From assembly GCA_009697495.1 (NCBI GenBank), contig SHUN01000263.1, positions 1-5,339 of the forward strand: DNA of 5,339 nt, written 5' to 3'. Position numbers and translations under genes: made by a program. The notes under the pieces are model-generated. The model had not been told where the DNA came from and did not search any database. It worked only from the letters and a program-made list of their open reading frames with translations. Position 1 is the first letter of the stretch. Each line of letters opens with the position of its first letter. The DNA comes from Bryobacterales bacterium (GTDB taxonomy: Bacteria; Acidobacteriota; Terriglobia; Bryobacterales; Bryobacteraceae). Below are positions 1 to 5,339 of this stretch, one piece after another.

Positions 1-12
1 ACCATCTTGGGC

Positions 13-1485
13 ATGTCGCTCCGTACTGTAGCGTTCTTAACCTTCCTCTTTCTCCCCCTCCAAGCCCAAGATCTCAAAATCAATATCGGCCCCGCCGCCG
101 GCTCCGTCCTCCAACGCGACAACGACGGCCGAGCCGATATCAAGATTGCCGGCACCGCCCCGCGCGCCGCTCTCAACAAATTCGTCGAAGCCCGCGTCAT
201 AAATGAAAAGGGCGATCCCCTCCCCGGCAAGGACTGGCAGGCGCTCGAACGCGTAAAGAACACCGCCTGGTCCGGCCTCCTCAAAAGCGTCCCCCAGGGT
301 GGGCCCTATTCCCTCGAAGTTCGCGTCGCCGGCACCACTTCCATCGACGCCATCAAAGATTTCTACATCGGCGATCTCTGGCTTCTCGCCGGCCAGTCCA
401 ACATGGAAGGCGTCGGCAATCTCGCCGATCTCGAACAACCCGATCCCCGCATCCGTTCCTTCGATCAATCGGACCGCTGGGTCCTCGCCGCCGAGCCCCT
501 CCATCAACTCGTCAACGCCGCCGACCGCGTCCACTGGCGCAAAGACAAGGAGGGTAATCTGAAGAAGCTCGAAGGCCAGGATCTGGAACAATACGTTGCC
601 AATCGCAAGAAGGGCGCCGGTCTCGGCCTCTCCTTCGCCAAGGCCATGCTTCAACGCACCGGTGTCCCCATCGGCCTCCTTCCCTGCGCCCACGGCGGCA
701 CATCCATGGACCAGTGGAGCCCCGCCCTGAAAGACAAACAGGGCGACTCCCTCTACGGCGCTACCTATCGCCGCTTCCTCGCCACCGGCGGCCGTATCCG
801 CGGCATTCTCTGGTACCAGGGTGAGTCCGACGCCAGCCCCAAAGCCGTCGCCGCTTTCCCCGAAAAATTCGAAAAACTCATCTCCGCCTTTCGCCAGGAT
901 TTCCTCCAGCCCGATCTGCCTTTTTACTACGTGCAAATCGGTCGCCATGTCAACTACACCAATCAAGCCGAATGGAACGCCGTCCAGGAAGTCCAACGCA
1001 AACTCGAATCCCGAATTCCGAAAGTCGGCATGGTTCCCGCCGTCGATCTTTCGCTCGACGACGCCATCCACATCAGTACCGCGGATCACAAACGCCTCGC
1101 CCTCCGCCTGGCCAACCAAATTGCCCACGATCTCCACCCGGACCTCGAAAACTTCCGCCCCTACAAACGCGGCCCCCGCCCCGCAAACGCCAAACTCGAA
1201 GGCGACATCGTCCGAGTCCTGTTCGCCGAAGTCAACGGCAAACTCGTCTCCAGCGGCCGTCTCGGCGGCTTCTCCATTCACGATTCCCAAGGCGCTCCCG
1301 TCCCCGCCGTCTTCCGCGCCCAAATCGATCCCCGCGACGGGAATTCCGTCATCCTCAGCATCTCCGGTAAACTCCCCGATGGCGCCACTGTTCATTACGC
1401 CGCCGGTCGCGATCCGTACGCCAATCTCAATGACGAACTCGACATGGGCGCCCCTGCCTTCGGCCCTCTCCCCATCGAACGGTAG
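13..1485 (+). CDS. Secreted sialate O-acetylesterase-family (SGNH hydrolase) protein
   Basis: Likely removes acetyl (or similar acyl) groups from sugars outside the cytoplasm; the family acts on sialic acids and on acetylated plant polysaccharides, and the substrate here cannot be told. From the ATG at 13 it is 490 residues. Residues 1-19 form a signal peptide (MSLR, hydrophobic core, then LQAQ with a likely cut before Asp20). Residues 20-115 look like a beta-rich N-terminal domain. The hydrolase domain follows: GQSNMEG with nucleophile Ser129, the GGTSMDQW block at 228-235, WYQGESDA at 267-274, and DDAIH with Asp350 and His353 completing the triad. The tail after about 385 looks like a small beta domain. 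An in-frame TTG lies at 7, and the frame is open to the window edge, so a start further upstream cannot be excluded; the signal peptide favours 13. No strong ribosome site is visible in the 12 bases upstream. All key residues are present, so it is probably active. Confidence 0.9.
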   Translation: MSLRTVAFLTFLFLPLQAQDLKINIGPAAGSVLQRDNDGRADIKIAGTAPRAALNKFVEARVINEKGDPLPGKDWQALERVKNTAWSGLLKSVPQGGPYSLEVRVAGTTSIDAIKDFYIGDLWLLAGQSNMEGVGNLADLEQPDPRIRSFDQSDRWVLAAEPLHQLVNAADRVHWRKDKEGNLKKLEGQDLEQYVANRKKGAGLGLSFAKAMLQRTGVPIGLLPCAHGGTSMDQWSPALKDKQGDSLYGATYRRFLATGGRIRGILWYQGESDASPKAVAAFPEKFEKLISAFRQDFLQPDLPFYYVQIGRHVNYTNQAEWNAVQEVQRKLESRIPKVGMVPAVDLSLDDAIHISTADHKRLALRLANQIAHDLHPDLENFRPYKRGPRPANAKLEGDIVRVLFAEVNGKLVSSGRLGGFSIHDSQGAPVPAVFRAQIDPRDGNSVILSISGKLPDGATVHYAAGRDPYANLNDELDMGAPAFGPLPIER

Positions 1486-1918
1486 GCCCATCCGCCTGCG
1501 CTGGAACGATACCCTCCGCGACGGCCCCCGCCCCGCCATCGGCGGAGCCGCCATCCGCCGCCGCGAAATCCATCTCCATTCCTGCCTCCGCGACGACCCC
1601 GTGGAGCACTCCCGCATCCTCACCCACGAACTCTTCCACTTCGCGTGGACCCGCCTAGGCAATCCTCGCCGTGCCGCCTGGAAAAATCTCCTCCACAACG
1701 AACTCGCCGCCAACGCCAGAGGCGAACTCGGCTTATCCAGCCAGTGGCGCAAAGACCAATTACCCAAAGCCTTCAATAACTACGCCTGCGAAGCGTTCTG
1801 CGATACCGCCGCCGCCCTCTTCTCCACTTGCCGCGAGCACGAAGAATACACCCTCGCCAATCGCTGGCGCGCAAAGCGGGAAAAATGGTTCCTCGCCAAT
1901 CTCCCAATGAAATACTGA
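1430..1918 (+). CDS. Small zincin-like metallopeptidase-type protein (HELFH)
   Basis: Hypothetical protein with the signature of a zinc-dependent peptidase. From the ATG at 1430 it has 162 residues. HELFH at 66-70 supplies the expected pair of metal-binding histidines and the catalytic Glu67. YACEAFCDTAA at 118-128 supplies a plausible third ligand (Glu121) with Asp125 behind it, the E-x-x-x-D arrangement of gluzincin and ImmA-like minimal peptidases. There is no signal peptide or membrane helix, so it is probably cytoplasmic. The C-terminus is basic and aromatic (WRAKREKWFLANLP). The start is uncertain. ATG 1430 gives a 56-base overlap with the esterase stop, and the first 18 or so residues are low in complexity and may be untranslated. 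Conserved-looking sequence begins near RPIRLRW at 19-25, where no ATG, GTG or TTG was found. The overlap suggests co-transcription with the esterase. Peptidase activity is inferred from motifs only. Confidence 0.68.
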   Translation: MTNSTWAPLPSALSPSNGRPIRLRWNDTLRDGPRPAIGGAAIRRREIHLHSCLRDDPVEHSRILTHELFHFAWTRLGNPRRAAWKNLLHNELAANARGELGLSSQWRKDQLPKAFNNYACEAFCDTAAALFSTCREHEEYTLANRWRAKREKWFLANLPMKY

Positions 1919-1968
1919 CAAGCCCCCCGCCAACGGAACAATTGAAGTTCGACTGGCGTCGAAACTAC

Positions 1969-2352
1969 ATGCCAGACCGCCTCACGTCCCTGCTCCTCAA
2001 GCTCTATCCCGAAGAGTGCCGCCAGTCCTCCGCGCCGCAAATCGAAGCCGATCTCTACCACCCCTGCGCCAACCGGTTCCTGGCCATTTTCGACATCGTC
2101 CGCACCGCACTCTTCCACCGCGCCTCCTCCCCTGGCCCCTACGTTTGGCTCGCCTCCATCATCCTCGCCGCCCTCGTCGTCGCCGCTTCCGGAACTGTCA
2201 CCCTCCAAAGCGCCTATCGCCTCCTCCAGCCTAAACTCAACACCGCCGCCGAACTCTACGCCCTTCTCTTCTTCGCCGTCTTCATCGTCATACTCAGCGT
2301 TCTCCTCCTGGCCATCAACTGGCTGCAAAAATGCTCGAAGTCAAAGGCCTGA
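1969..2352 (+). pseudogene. N-terminal part of a frame-broken six-helix membrane protein
   Basis: Intact frame of 127 residues, starting at the ATG at 1969. It opens with an amphipathic segment, LTSLLLKLYPEECRQ (5-19), that resembles the short cytoplasmic prefix on many acidobacterial membrane proteins and permeases. Two hydrophobic helices follow, about 58-74 and 95-118. After Gln120 the frame turns into a short charged tail (KCSKSKA) and stops. Membrane-type sequence continues at once in the next frame, so this stop looks premature. The switch point is a run of five A at 2327-2331; dropping one A joins this piece to the next. The gene starts 50 bases after the zincin stop, so it is probably in the same transcript. 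A TTG at 1942 is a weaker alternative start. If the frame is real as written, the product is a stand-alone two-helix protein. Function is not recognised. Confidence 0.6.
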
Positions 2353-2789
2353 CCAGGAAGCCGCCATCGCCGCCATGTTCTGCCTGGCCGTCGTCCCGGC
2401 GACGCTGATTGCCATGCCATTCCAATCCGCCGCCCTTGGCCCCGCAAAAACCGTCGCCGCGCTCCCGCTATTGGCCGCCATCAACGCCTGCCTGGTGGAA
2501 TTCACCCTGCAAGCCGCCCTTCGCTGCGACCTACGCCCCCAGCCATACTCCCGCCGCTATCAGCTTCGTGCTGTTCATTACGGCGTTCTCAATCTACGCC
2601 TACGGGTACGCCGCAATCGCCGGCCAACTCATCCTGAAACCACTCCCATGGTTGATCGCCGCCGCGGCCTTATCAGCGATCTGGCTCGTCCTCCGCCGCA
2701 AGCGCAGAAGCCACTGGGGCCACGAACCATTCACCTTCGCCGACGACGGCGACACCACCGTCCAAGTCACTAACTTCGCGCCGGAGTAA
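2329..2789 (+). pseudogene. C-terminal part of the same membrane protein, in two further frames
   Basis: From about 2329 the second frame reads through a linker (RSQRPDQEAAIAA) into two hydrophobic helices, near 2363-2425 and 2451-2523, without its own convincing start. Around 2536-2540 (five C) the membrane-like reading moves to the third frame. There two more helices (about 2553-2633 and 2646-2690) are followed by a basic stretch, RRKRRSHWGHE, and an acidic tail ending NFAPE at 2789. Removing one A at 2327-2331 and one C at 2536-2540 gives one open frame from 1969 to 2789, 272 residues with six helices and no extra stop. Outside the helices each alternative frame is proline- and arginine-rich, as expected for noncoding frames in such DNA. 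Either a decayed gene or two homopolymer insertion errors. No family is assigned with confidence. Confidence 0.55.
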
Positions 2790-2826
2790 AAGTCGCTATT
2801 CCCACTGTGCGAAAATCGGTGCCAAC

Positions 2827-3639
2827 GTGACACCAGATTTACTTCTCCTCTCGGACCGCTTTCCCCGCTCCTCCCAGTACAATCCGGACTGGATCAAGTC
2901 CAGCGTCAGCGGCGGCGCACATTCACTCTGGCTGACCGAGTGGCTCACTGAAGCGCTCGATTTGCGGGCCGGCATGAGGGTACTCGACCTCGGCTGCGGA
3001 CGGGCCGCTTCCTCAATCTTCCTTCGCCGCGAGTTTGGCGTCCAGGTTTGGGCAGCCGACTTATGGTGCAACGTATCGGAAAATGCTCAGCGCATCCACG
3101 ATGCCGGGGTCGGGGACGGCGTCTTCCCAATCCACGCCGATGCCCGGGCGCTTCCATTCAGCCGGGACTTCTTTGACGCTGTTGTGTCCATTGACTCCTA
3201 TTGCTACTACGGAACTGACGATCTGTACCTGAACTACGTCGCCCGGTTTGTGAAGCCGGAAGGCCAAATTGGAATCGCCGGCGCGGGCCTTATGAAGGAA
3301 TTCGATGGTCCCGTTCCCGCGCATCTTCGCCAATGGTGGACCAACGATCTTTGGTGCCTGCATTCGGCGCCCTGGCTGCGCCGGCATTGGGAGCGGACGG
3401 GGATCGTGAATATCGATTTGGCCGACACACTTCCCGATGGATGGCAGCGCTGGCTGGACTGGCACCGCGTCGTAGCCCCCGGAAACGATCTCGAAATCAA
3501 TGCCCTTGAGGCTGATCGAGGCGACTACCTTGGTTACGTTCGCCTCGCAGGTCGCAGGAATAGTCTCGCGGAGCTGCCGGATCTGATCGTTTCATTGCCC
3601 GCTGAGTACACGAAGATGCCTCTACTGCTGGCGTCGTAG
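2827..3639 (+). CDS. Class I SAM-dependent methyltransferase
   Basis: Cytoplasmic enzyme of 270 residues expected to transfer a methyl group from S-adenosylmethionine to an unknown small-molecule acceptor. Motif I, VLDLGCGRAA (52-61), is the glycine-rich SAM loop. WAADLW (75-80) holds the acidic residue that usually binds the ribose. HADARALPFSRDFFDAVVSI (103-122) covers the adenine-contact region and motif IV. FVKPEGQIGIAG (141-152) is the post-I strand and turn. The DSYCYYGTDDLYL stretch (123-135) is typical of the Methyltransf_11/25 type. No DNA-methylase motif such as DPPY or NPPY is present, so this is not a restriction-modification methylase. The start is a GTG 37 bases after the membrane-gene stop; no other in-frame start or strong ribosome site was found nearby. 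Codon use is less C-ending than in the upstream genes. Confidence 0.88.
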   Translation: MTPDLLLLSDRFPRSSQYNPDWIKSSVSGGAHSLWLTEWLTEALDLRAGMRVLDLGCGRAASSIFLRREFGVQVWAADLWCNVSENAQRIHDAGVGDGVFPIHADARALPFSRDFFDAVVSIDSYCYYGTDDLYLNYVARFVKPEGQIGIAGAGLMKEFDGPVPAHLRQWWTNDLWCLHSAPWLRRHWERTGIVNIDLADTLPDGWQRWLDWHRVVAPGNDLEINALEADRGDYLGYVRLAGRRNSLAELPDLIVSLPAEYTKMPLLLAS

Positions 3640-3643
3640 AGGC
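3618..3643 (+). terminator. Hairpin across the methyltransferase stop codon
   Basis: Perfect 8-base inverted repeat: GCCTCTAC at 3618-3625 and GTAGAGGC at 3636-3643, with a 10-base loop. The TAG stop (3637-3639) lies inside the right arm. The sequence after it (AATCCGTCCGATTTCGTTTC) has some T but no clean T-tract, and the loop is long, so a classical intrinsic terminator is not established. It may act as a weak or Rho-assisted end, or protect the 3' end. Confidence 0.35.
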
Positions 3644-3662
3644 CAATCCGTCCGATTTCGTT

Positions 3663-3788
3663 TCACAATTCTTCGGCGAGGGGCATCTCGATCACCGGCG
3701 ATTCGGTGCGCCGCTCGCCGGTTTTGACTTCGCGGCCCATCTTCAACAGCAGGAAGGCGTAAACTTCGAACTGCGCCCGCGGAGGAGT
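3663..3788 (-). pseudogene. 3' remnant of an unidentified minus-strand gene
   Basis: On the minus strand the bases from 3788 down to the TGA at 3665-3663 read 41 residues that look like a genuine protein C-terminus: RAQFEVYAFLLLKMGREV, then KTGERRTESPVIEMPLAEEL and stop. The segment has no ATG, GTG or TTG suited as a start and is closed upstream by a TAA at 3791-3789. Beyond that stop a neighbouring frame reads AAVDARKLLRG, and past another shift near 3807-3812 the first frame reads RILLSEAGFPDVWG. Joined together these give a plausible continuous protein from about 3850 down to 3663, needing one base lost and one gained. I do not recognise the family. The likeliest explanation is a decayed gene end left by a rearrangement; a run of compression errors is possible. 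Confidence 0.4.
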
Positions 3789-3794
3789 TTACGC
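3757..3794. repeat. 9-base inverted repeat in the intergenic region
   Basis: GCGTAAACT (3757-3765) is matched by AGTTTACGC (3786-3794), with 20 bases between. The bases just inside the stem can add a G-T and a C-G pair. It lies inside the minus-strand gene remnant, over the place where that reading is broken. It has no T-tract, so it is not a terminator. It could be an operator-like palindrome or chance. Confidence 0.4.
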
Positions 3795-3948
3795 GCGTCG
3801 ACGGCGGCCCCAAACGTCCGGGAAACCGGCCTCGCTCAAGAGTATGCGCTCTCGATAACATCGGGCGGCACTCGCAAGACGGAAATCGCGGGGAATACTG
3901 TAGACTGTCACTGAAGCAGGCAGATAACCGGCACCTTCAATACCGCCA

Positions 3949-4794
3949 ATGACATCCGCAACAATCAAACTCTTTCTCCCGCGCGGAGATGCCAAAAGCC
4001 TTCGCACCGCCGAGATTTCGAACTGGACAGGCAAAGCCATTGCCGCGCCTCGCACTGAGCTCGACGACCTATTGGCTCGCGAAGAACTCGAAAAGGCCGG
4101 TGTTTATATTCTCATCGGCAGCGACCCGGCTACGAATGCCCCCCGCGCCTACATTGGTGAAGCGGAGGTTATCCGCGAGCGCCTAAAGCAGCACAGAACC
4201 AAGGAGTTTTCTTCGGCGATTGTCTTTGTCAGCAAGGACGAGAACCTGACGAAGGCCCACGTCAGATATCTCGAGAGCCGGCTTCTCGCAGAGGCCTCGC
4301 AAGTCAAGCGGTTCATTCTCGAACAGAATCAGGCGGGCGGATCGAGATTGCCCGAATCTGACCGCGAAGATATGGAGGTTTTCTTAGCCCATATTCGGCA
4401 ACTCCTACCAGTCCTAGGGTCAGACATTCTCTCGCCGATTGCTCAACTTTCCGAGAATACGCTTCAAGGGGGGCTACTCTTCTGCCGAAACAAAGGGGCC
4501 GAGGCCAAAGGCCAGCGGACGGCGGGTGGATTCGTCATCTATCAGGGATCCACCGCCGTCCTGGGTCAACGGCCTTCGGCGGAAAGCTCTACCTTCATCT
4601 CGGAAAAACGTAAACAACTCGCCGCCGATGGAACACTGATCGAAAGGGAAGGATTCCTGCTATTTACCCGGGATGCTGAATTCTTGAGTCCTTCCGGCGC
4701 GGCAACCGTTATCCACGGCGGGACCGCGAATGGGCTCGTCGCTTGGAAGACGAAAGACGGAAAGACGCTCAAGCAACTGGATGAAGAACGTTAA
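3949..4794 (+). CDS. GIY-YIG nuclease-domain protein with C-terminal DUF4357-like domain
   Basis: 281 residues, predicted cytoplasmic DNA-binding or DNA-cutting protein. After a 45-residue leader comes a compact GIY-YIG domain: GVYIL (51-55) stands for GIY, AYIGEAE (67-73) for YIG, with Arg78 and His82 in the next helix (RERLKQH). Glu109 in RYLESRLL would be the metal-binding glutamate and Asn127 in LEQNQAG the late conserved asparagine, so the active site appears complete. Residues about 192-280 match the DUF4357 pattern: GFVIYQGSTAV, a basic helix SEKRKQLAADG, then FLSPSGAATVIHGG and NGLVAWKTKDGKTL. That module is a known C-terminal partner of GIY-YIG proteins and is also seen near DNA methylases. 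The ATG start fits, as the frame has no better upstream candidate. It stands alone here with no methylase beside it. Codon use is less C-rich than in genes 13-2789, hinting at transfer. The precise role (repair, defence, mobile DNA) cannot be decided. Confidence 0.87.
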   Translation: MTSATIKLFLPRGDAKSLRTAEISNWTGKAIAAPRTELDDLLAREELEKAGVYILIGSDPATNAPRAYIGEAEVIRERLKQHRTKEFSSAIVFVSKDENLTKAHVRYLESRLLAEASQVKRFILEQNQAGGSRLPESDREDMEVFLAHIRQLLPVLGSDILSPIAQLSENTLQGGLLFCRNKGAEAKGQRTAGGFVIYQGSTAVLGQRPSAESSTFISEKRKQLAADGTLIEREGFLLFTRDAEFLSPSGAATVIHGGTANGLVAWKTKDGKTLKQLDEER

Positions 4795-4821
4795 TTACTT
4801 CGCCCAACCAAACCGCGCCTC

Positions 4822-4938
4822 TTAAGCAGCCCGTCGACAAACGACAGCGAACGCCTTGAGCGCATCGAACACATCCTTGATCGAGTGGCCGCCCACCTCA
4901 GCCGTCCGTGCGCCCCTGGCCATCCTGGTCACAATCAC
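4822..4938 (-). CDS. Doubtful small ORF coupled to the esterase stop
   Basis: Minus-strand frame of 38 residues starting at a GTG (4938-4936) that overlaps the esterase TGA in a GTGA arrangement typical of translational coupling; an ATG at 4923 is the alternative start. The sequence RTAEVGGHSIKDVFDALKAF reads like an ordered soluble peptide with a helix, and it ends CRRAA. No family is recognised, and the Shine-Dalgarno-like GGGTGAA is weak. It may be a genuine small protein, the tail of a decayed gene, or chance in GC-rich DNA. It fills most of the gap between the two convergent genes, 4795-4934. Confidence 0.25.
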   Translation of the reverse strand: MIVTRMARGARTAEVGGHSIKDVFDALKAFAVVCRRAA

Positions 4939-5339
4939 TTCACCCGCCCAAACCCCGCCCCCTGAAACTGAAACCCATGTATCCCCGCGCGGTCATAATA
5001 CTGCTGCGTGTTATGACTAACCCCCAACAAAATCTCGTATTCATGCGCCACTCCCAGATCCCGCAAATGCACATGCAGCTTCTCCGAATCCGGAAACGAA
5101 ACGTCCTGCGTCCCGATCAATAGCCGGATCGCCAAATGCCCCAGCCGATTGAAATTCCGCCGCGCCAATGCAAACACATCGTCGTCTTCGGAATACCACT
5201 GCGCCAGCTTCGCCACCCACTTCTGCTGATCCGGCGTCACACCCAAAAAGAAATACCCATCCAACCGGATCCGCCCATACGTTCCCGCAATCGCCAGCAC
5301 CGACCCAAACATCTCCGGATATTTCAGCGCCAGTTTCAA
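4935..5339 (-). CDS. Esterase-D-like alpha/beta hydrolase, C-terminal part (cut by window edge)
   Basis: Last 134 residues of an esterase of the PF00756-like group (esterase D, feruloyl or acetylxylan esterase-like). The start and the nucleophile Ser lie outside the window, and the first visible codon (TTG) is an internal leucine, not a start. Visible residues: LALKYPEMFGSVLAIAG (3-19) is the helix and strand that normally follow the G-x-S-x-G nucleophile elbow. LLIGTQDVSFP (73-83) carries the probable catalytic Asp79. LLGVSHNTQQYY (104-115) carries the probable catalytic His109. DDDVFALARRN (52-62) fits the usual insert before the Asp strand. The end, GFQFQGAGFGRVK, is normal. It faces the GIY-YIG gene tail to tail. 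Like the esterase at 13-1485 it may attack esters on glycans; a signal peptide cannot be judged. No frameshift is seen in the visible part. Confidence 0.82.
   Translation of the reverse strand: MKLALKYPEMFGSVLAIAGTYGRIRLDGYFFLGVTPDQQKWVAKLAQWYSEDDDVFALARRNFNRLGHLAIRLLIGTQDVSFPDSEKLHVHLRDLGVAHEYEILLGVSHNTQQYYDRAGIHGFQFQGAGFGRVK

Larger units (their letters stand above)
3640..3948. other. Intergenic stretch between methyltransferase and GIY-YIG gene
   Basis: This 309-base stretch has no intact gene. It holds the right arm of the hairpin over the methyltransferase stop, the minus-strand gene remnant ending at 3663, and a second inverted repeat: GCGTAAACT at 3757-3765 and AGTTTACGC at 3786-3794 (9-base stem, 20-base loop). 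The last 90 or so bases (3860-3948) should contain the promoter of the GIY-YIG gene, but I found no convincing -35/-10 pair and no clear ribosome site before the ATG at 3949. Confidence 0.6.

Noticed and set aside
821..1429. In-frame upstream extension of the zincin-like gene inside the esterase
   Set aside because: The predicted residues are almost all Pro, Ser, Thr and Ala, typical of an off-frame of C-rich coding DNA, so only the part from 1430 was kept.
37..1776. 579-residue open frame on the minus strand opposite the esterase and zincin genes
   Set aside because: It is a mirror of strongly C-ending codons: the product is built of repetitive Gly, Ala, Glu, Asp and Phe with no motif, while the plus strand carries clear catalytic blocks.
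1780..2328. 182-residue minus-strand frame opposite the membrane gene
   Set aside because: Glu/Gly/Asp-rich shadow of hydrophobic codons on the other strand, with no motif or start signal.
2331..2405. ATG at 2331 reading MLEVKGLTRK, like the start of an ABC-transporter ATPase
   Set aside because: The frame turns to proline, serine and arginine at once and stops at about 2405; no Walker motif follows, so the resemblance is chance.
3061..3465. 134-residue minus-strand frame inside the methyltransferase gene
   Set aside because: It opposes a well-supported plus-strand gene with intact SAM-binding motifs and shows no recognisable domain.
2827..4794. Methyltransferase plus GIY-YIG nuclease as a restriction-modification pair
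   Set aside because: The methyltransferase has small-molecule type motifs and lacks DNA-methylase catalytic motifs; 309 bases and a hairpin separate the genes, so pairing is unsupported.
4908..5123. 71-residue plus-strand frame opposite the esterase
   Set aside because: Shadow of the minus-strand hydrolase, whose Asp and His motifs are clear; the plus frame is Pro, Arg and Leu with no pattern.
1..5339. CRISPR arrays, tRNAs, IS ends or long direct repeats
   Set aside because: Reading both strands by eye showed no regularly spaced repeats, no cloverleaf with a T-loop signature and no transposase or paired terminal repeats.

Overview
The window looks like chromosomal DNA from a GC-rich, free-living bacterium. 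My best guess is an Acidobacteriota member of the Solibacter/Bryobacter type. This rests on secreted carbohydrate esterases, very C-ending or G-ending codons depending on strand, and a short 'LLLKLYPEE' N-terminus that recalls the prefix found on many acidobacterial membrane proteins. It is inference, because the window has no ribosomal or marker gene. No CRISPR array, tRNA, rRNA, transposase or phage gene was seen.

Layout. (1) 13-1485 (+): a secreted SGNH-fold esterase of the sialate O-acetylesterase family, with its catalytic blocks intact. (2) 1430-1918 (+): a small zinc-peptidase-like protein (HELFH plus a downstream EAFCD), probably overlapping gene 1. (3) 1969-2789 (+): a six-helix membrane protein read in three successive frames. 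It is broken by two +1 shifts, both at five-base homopolymers, so it is either a pseudogene or the product of base-call errors. (4) 2827-3639 (+): a class I SAM-dependent methyltransferase, with a hairpin across its stop codon. (5) 3640-3948: an intergenic stretch that carries, on the minus strand, the decayed 3' end of an unidentified gene. (6) 3949-4794 (+): a GIY-YIG nuclease-domain protein with a C-terminal DUF4357-like domain. (7) 4822-4938 (-): a doubtful 38-residue ORF. (8) 4935-5339 (-): the C-terminal part of an esterase-D-like alpha/beta hydrolase, cut by the window edge.

How it fits together. The outer genes (1-3 and 8) share a strong C-over-G excess on the plus strand whichever strand codes. 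The middle block (methyltransferase, gene remnant, GIY-YIG protein) does not. The simplest reading is an old polysaccharide-deacetylation or ester-hydrolysis neighbourhood that received an accessory segment around 2800-4800. The two esterases could both act on acylated plant or microbial glycans. I see no evidence that the methyltransferase and the GIY-YIG protein work together. I did not find a clear new multi-gene system. The items most worth following up are the mini-zincin, the doubly shifted membrane gene, the composition boundary and the minus-strand remnant.
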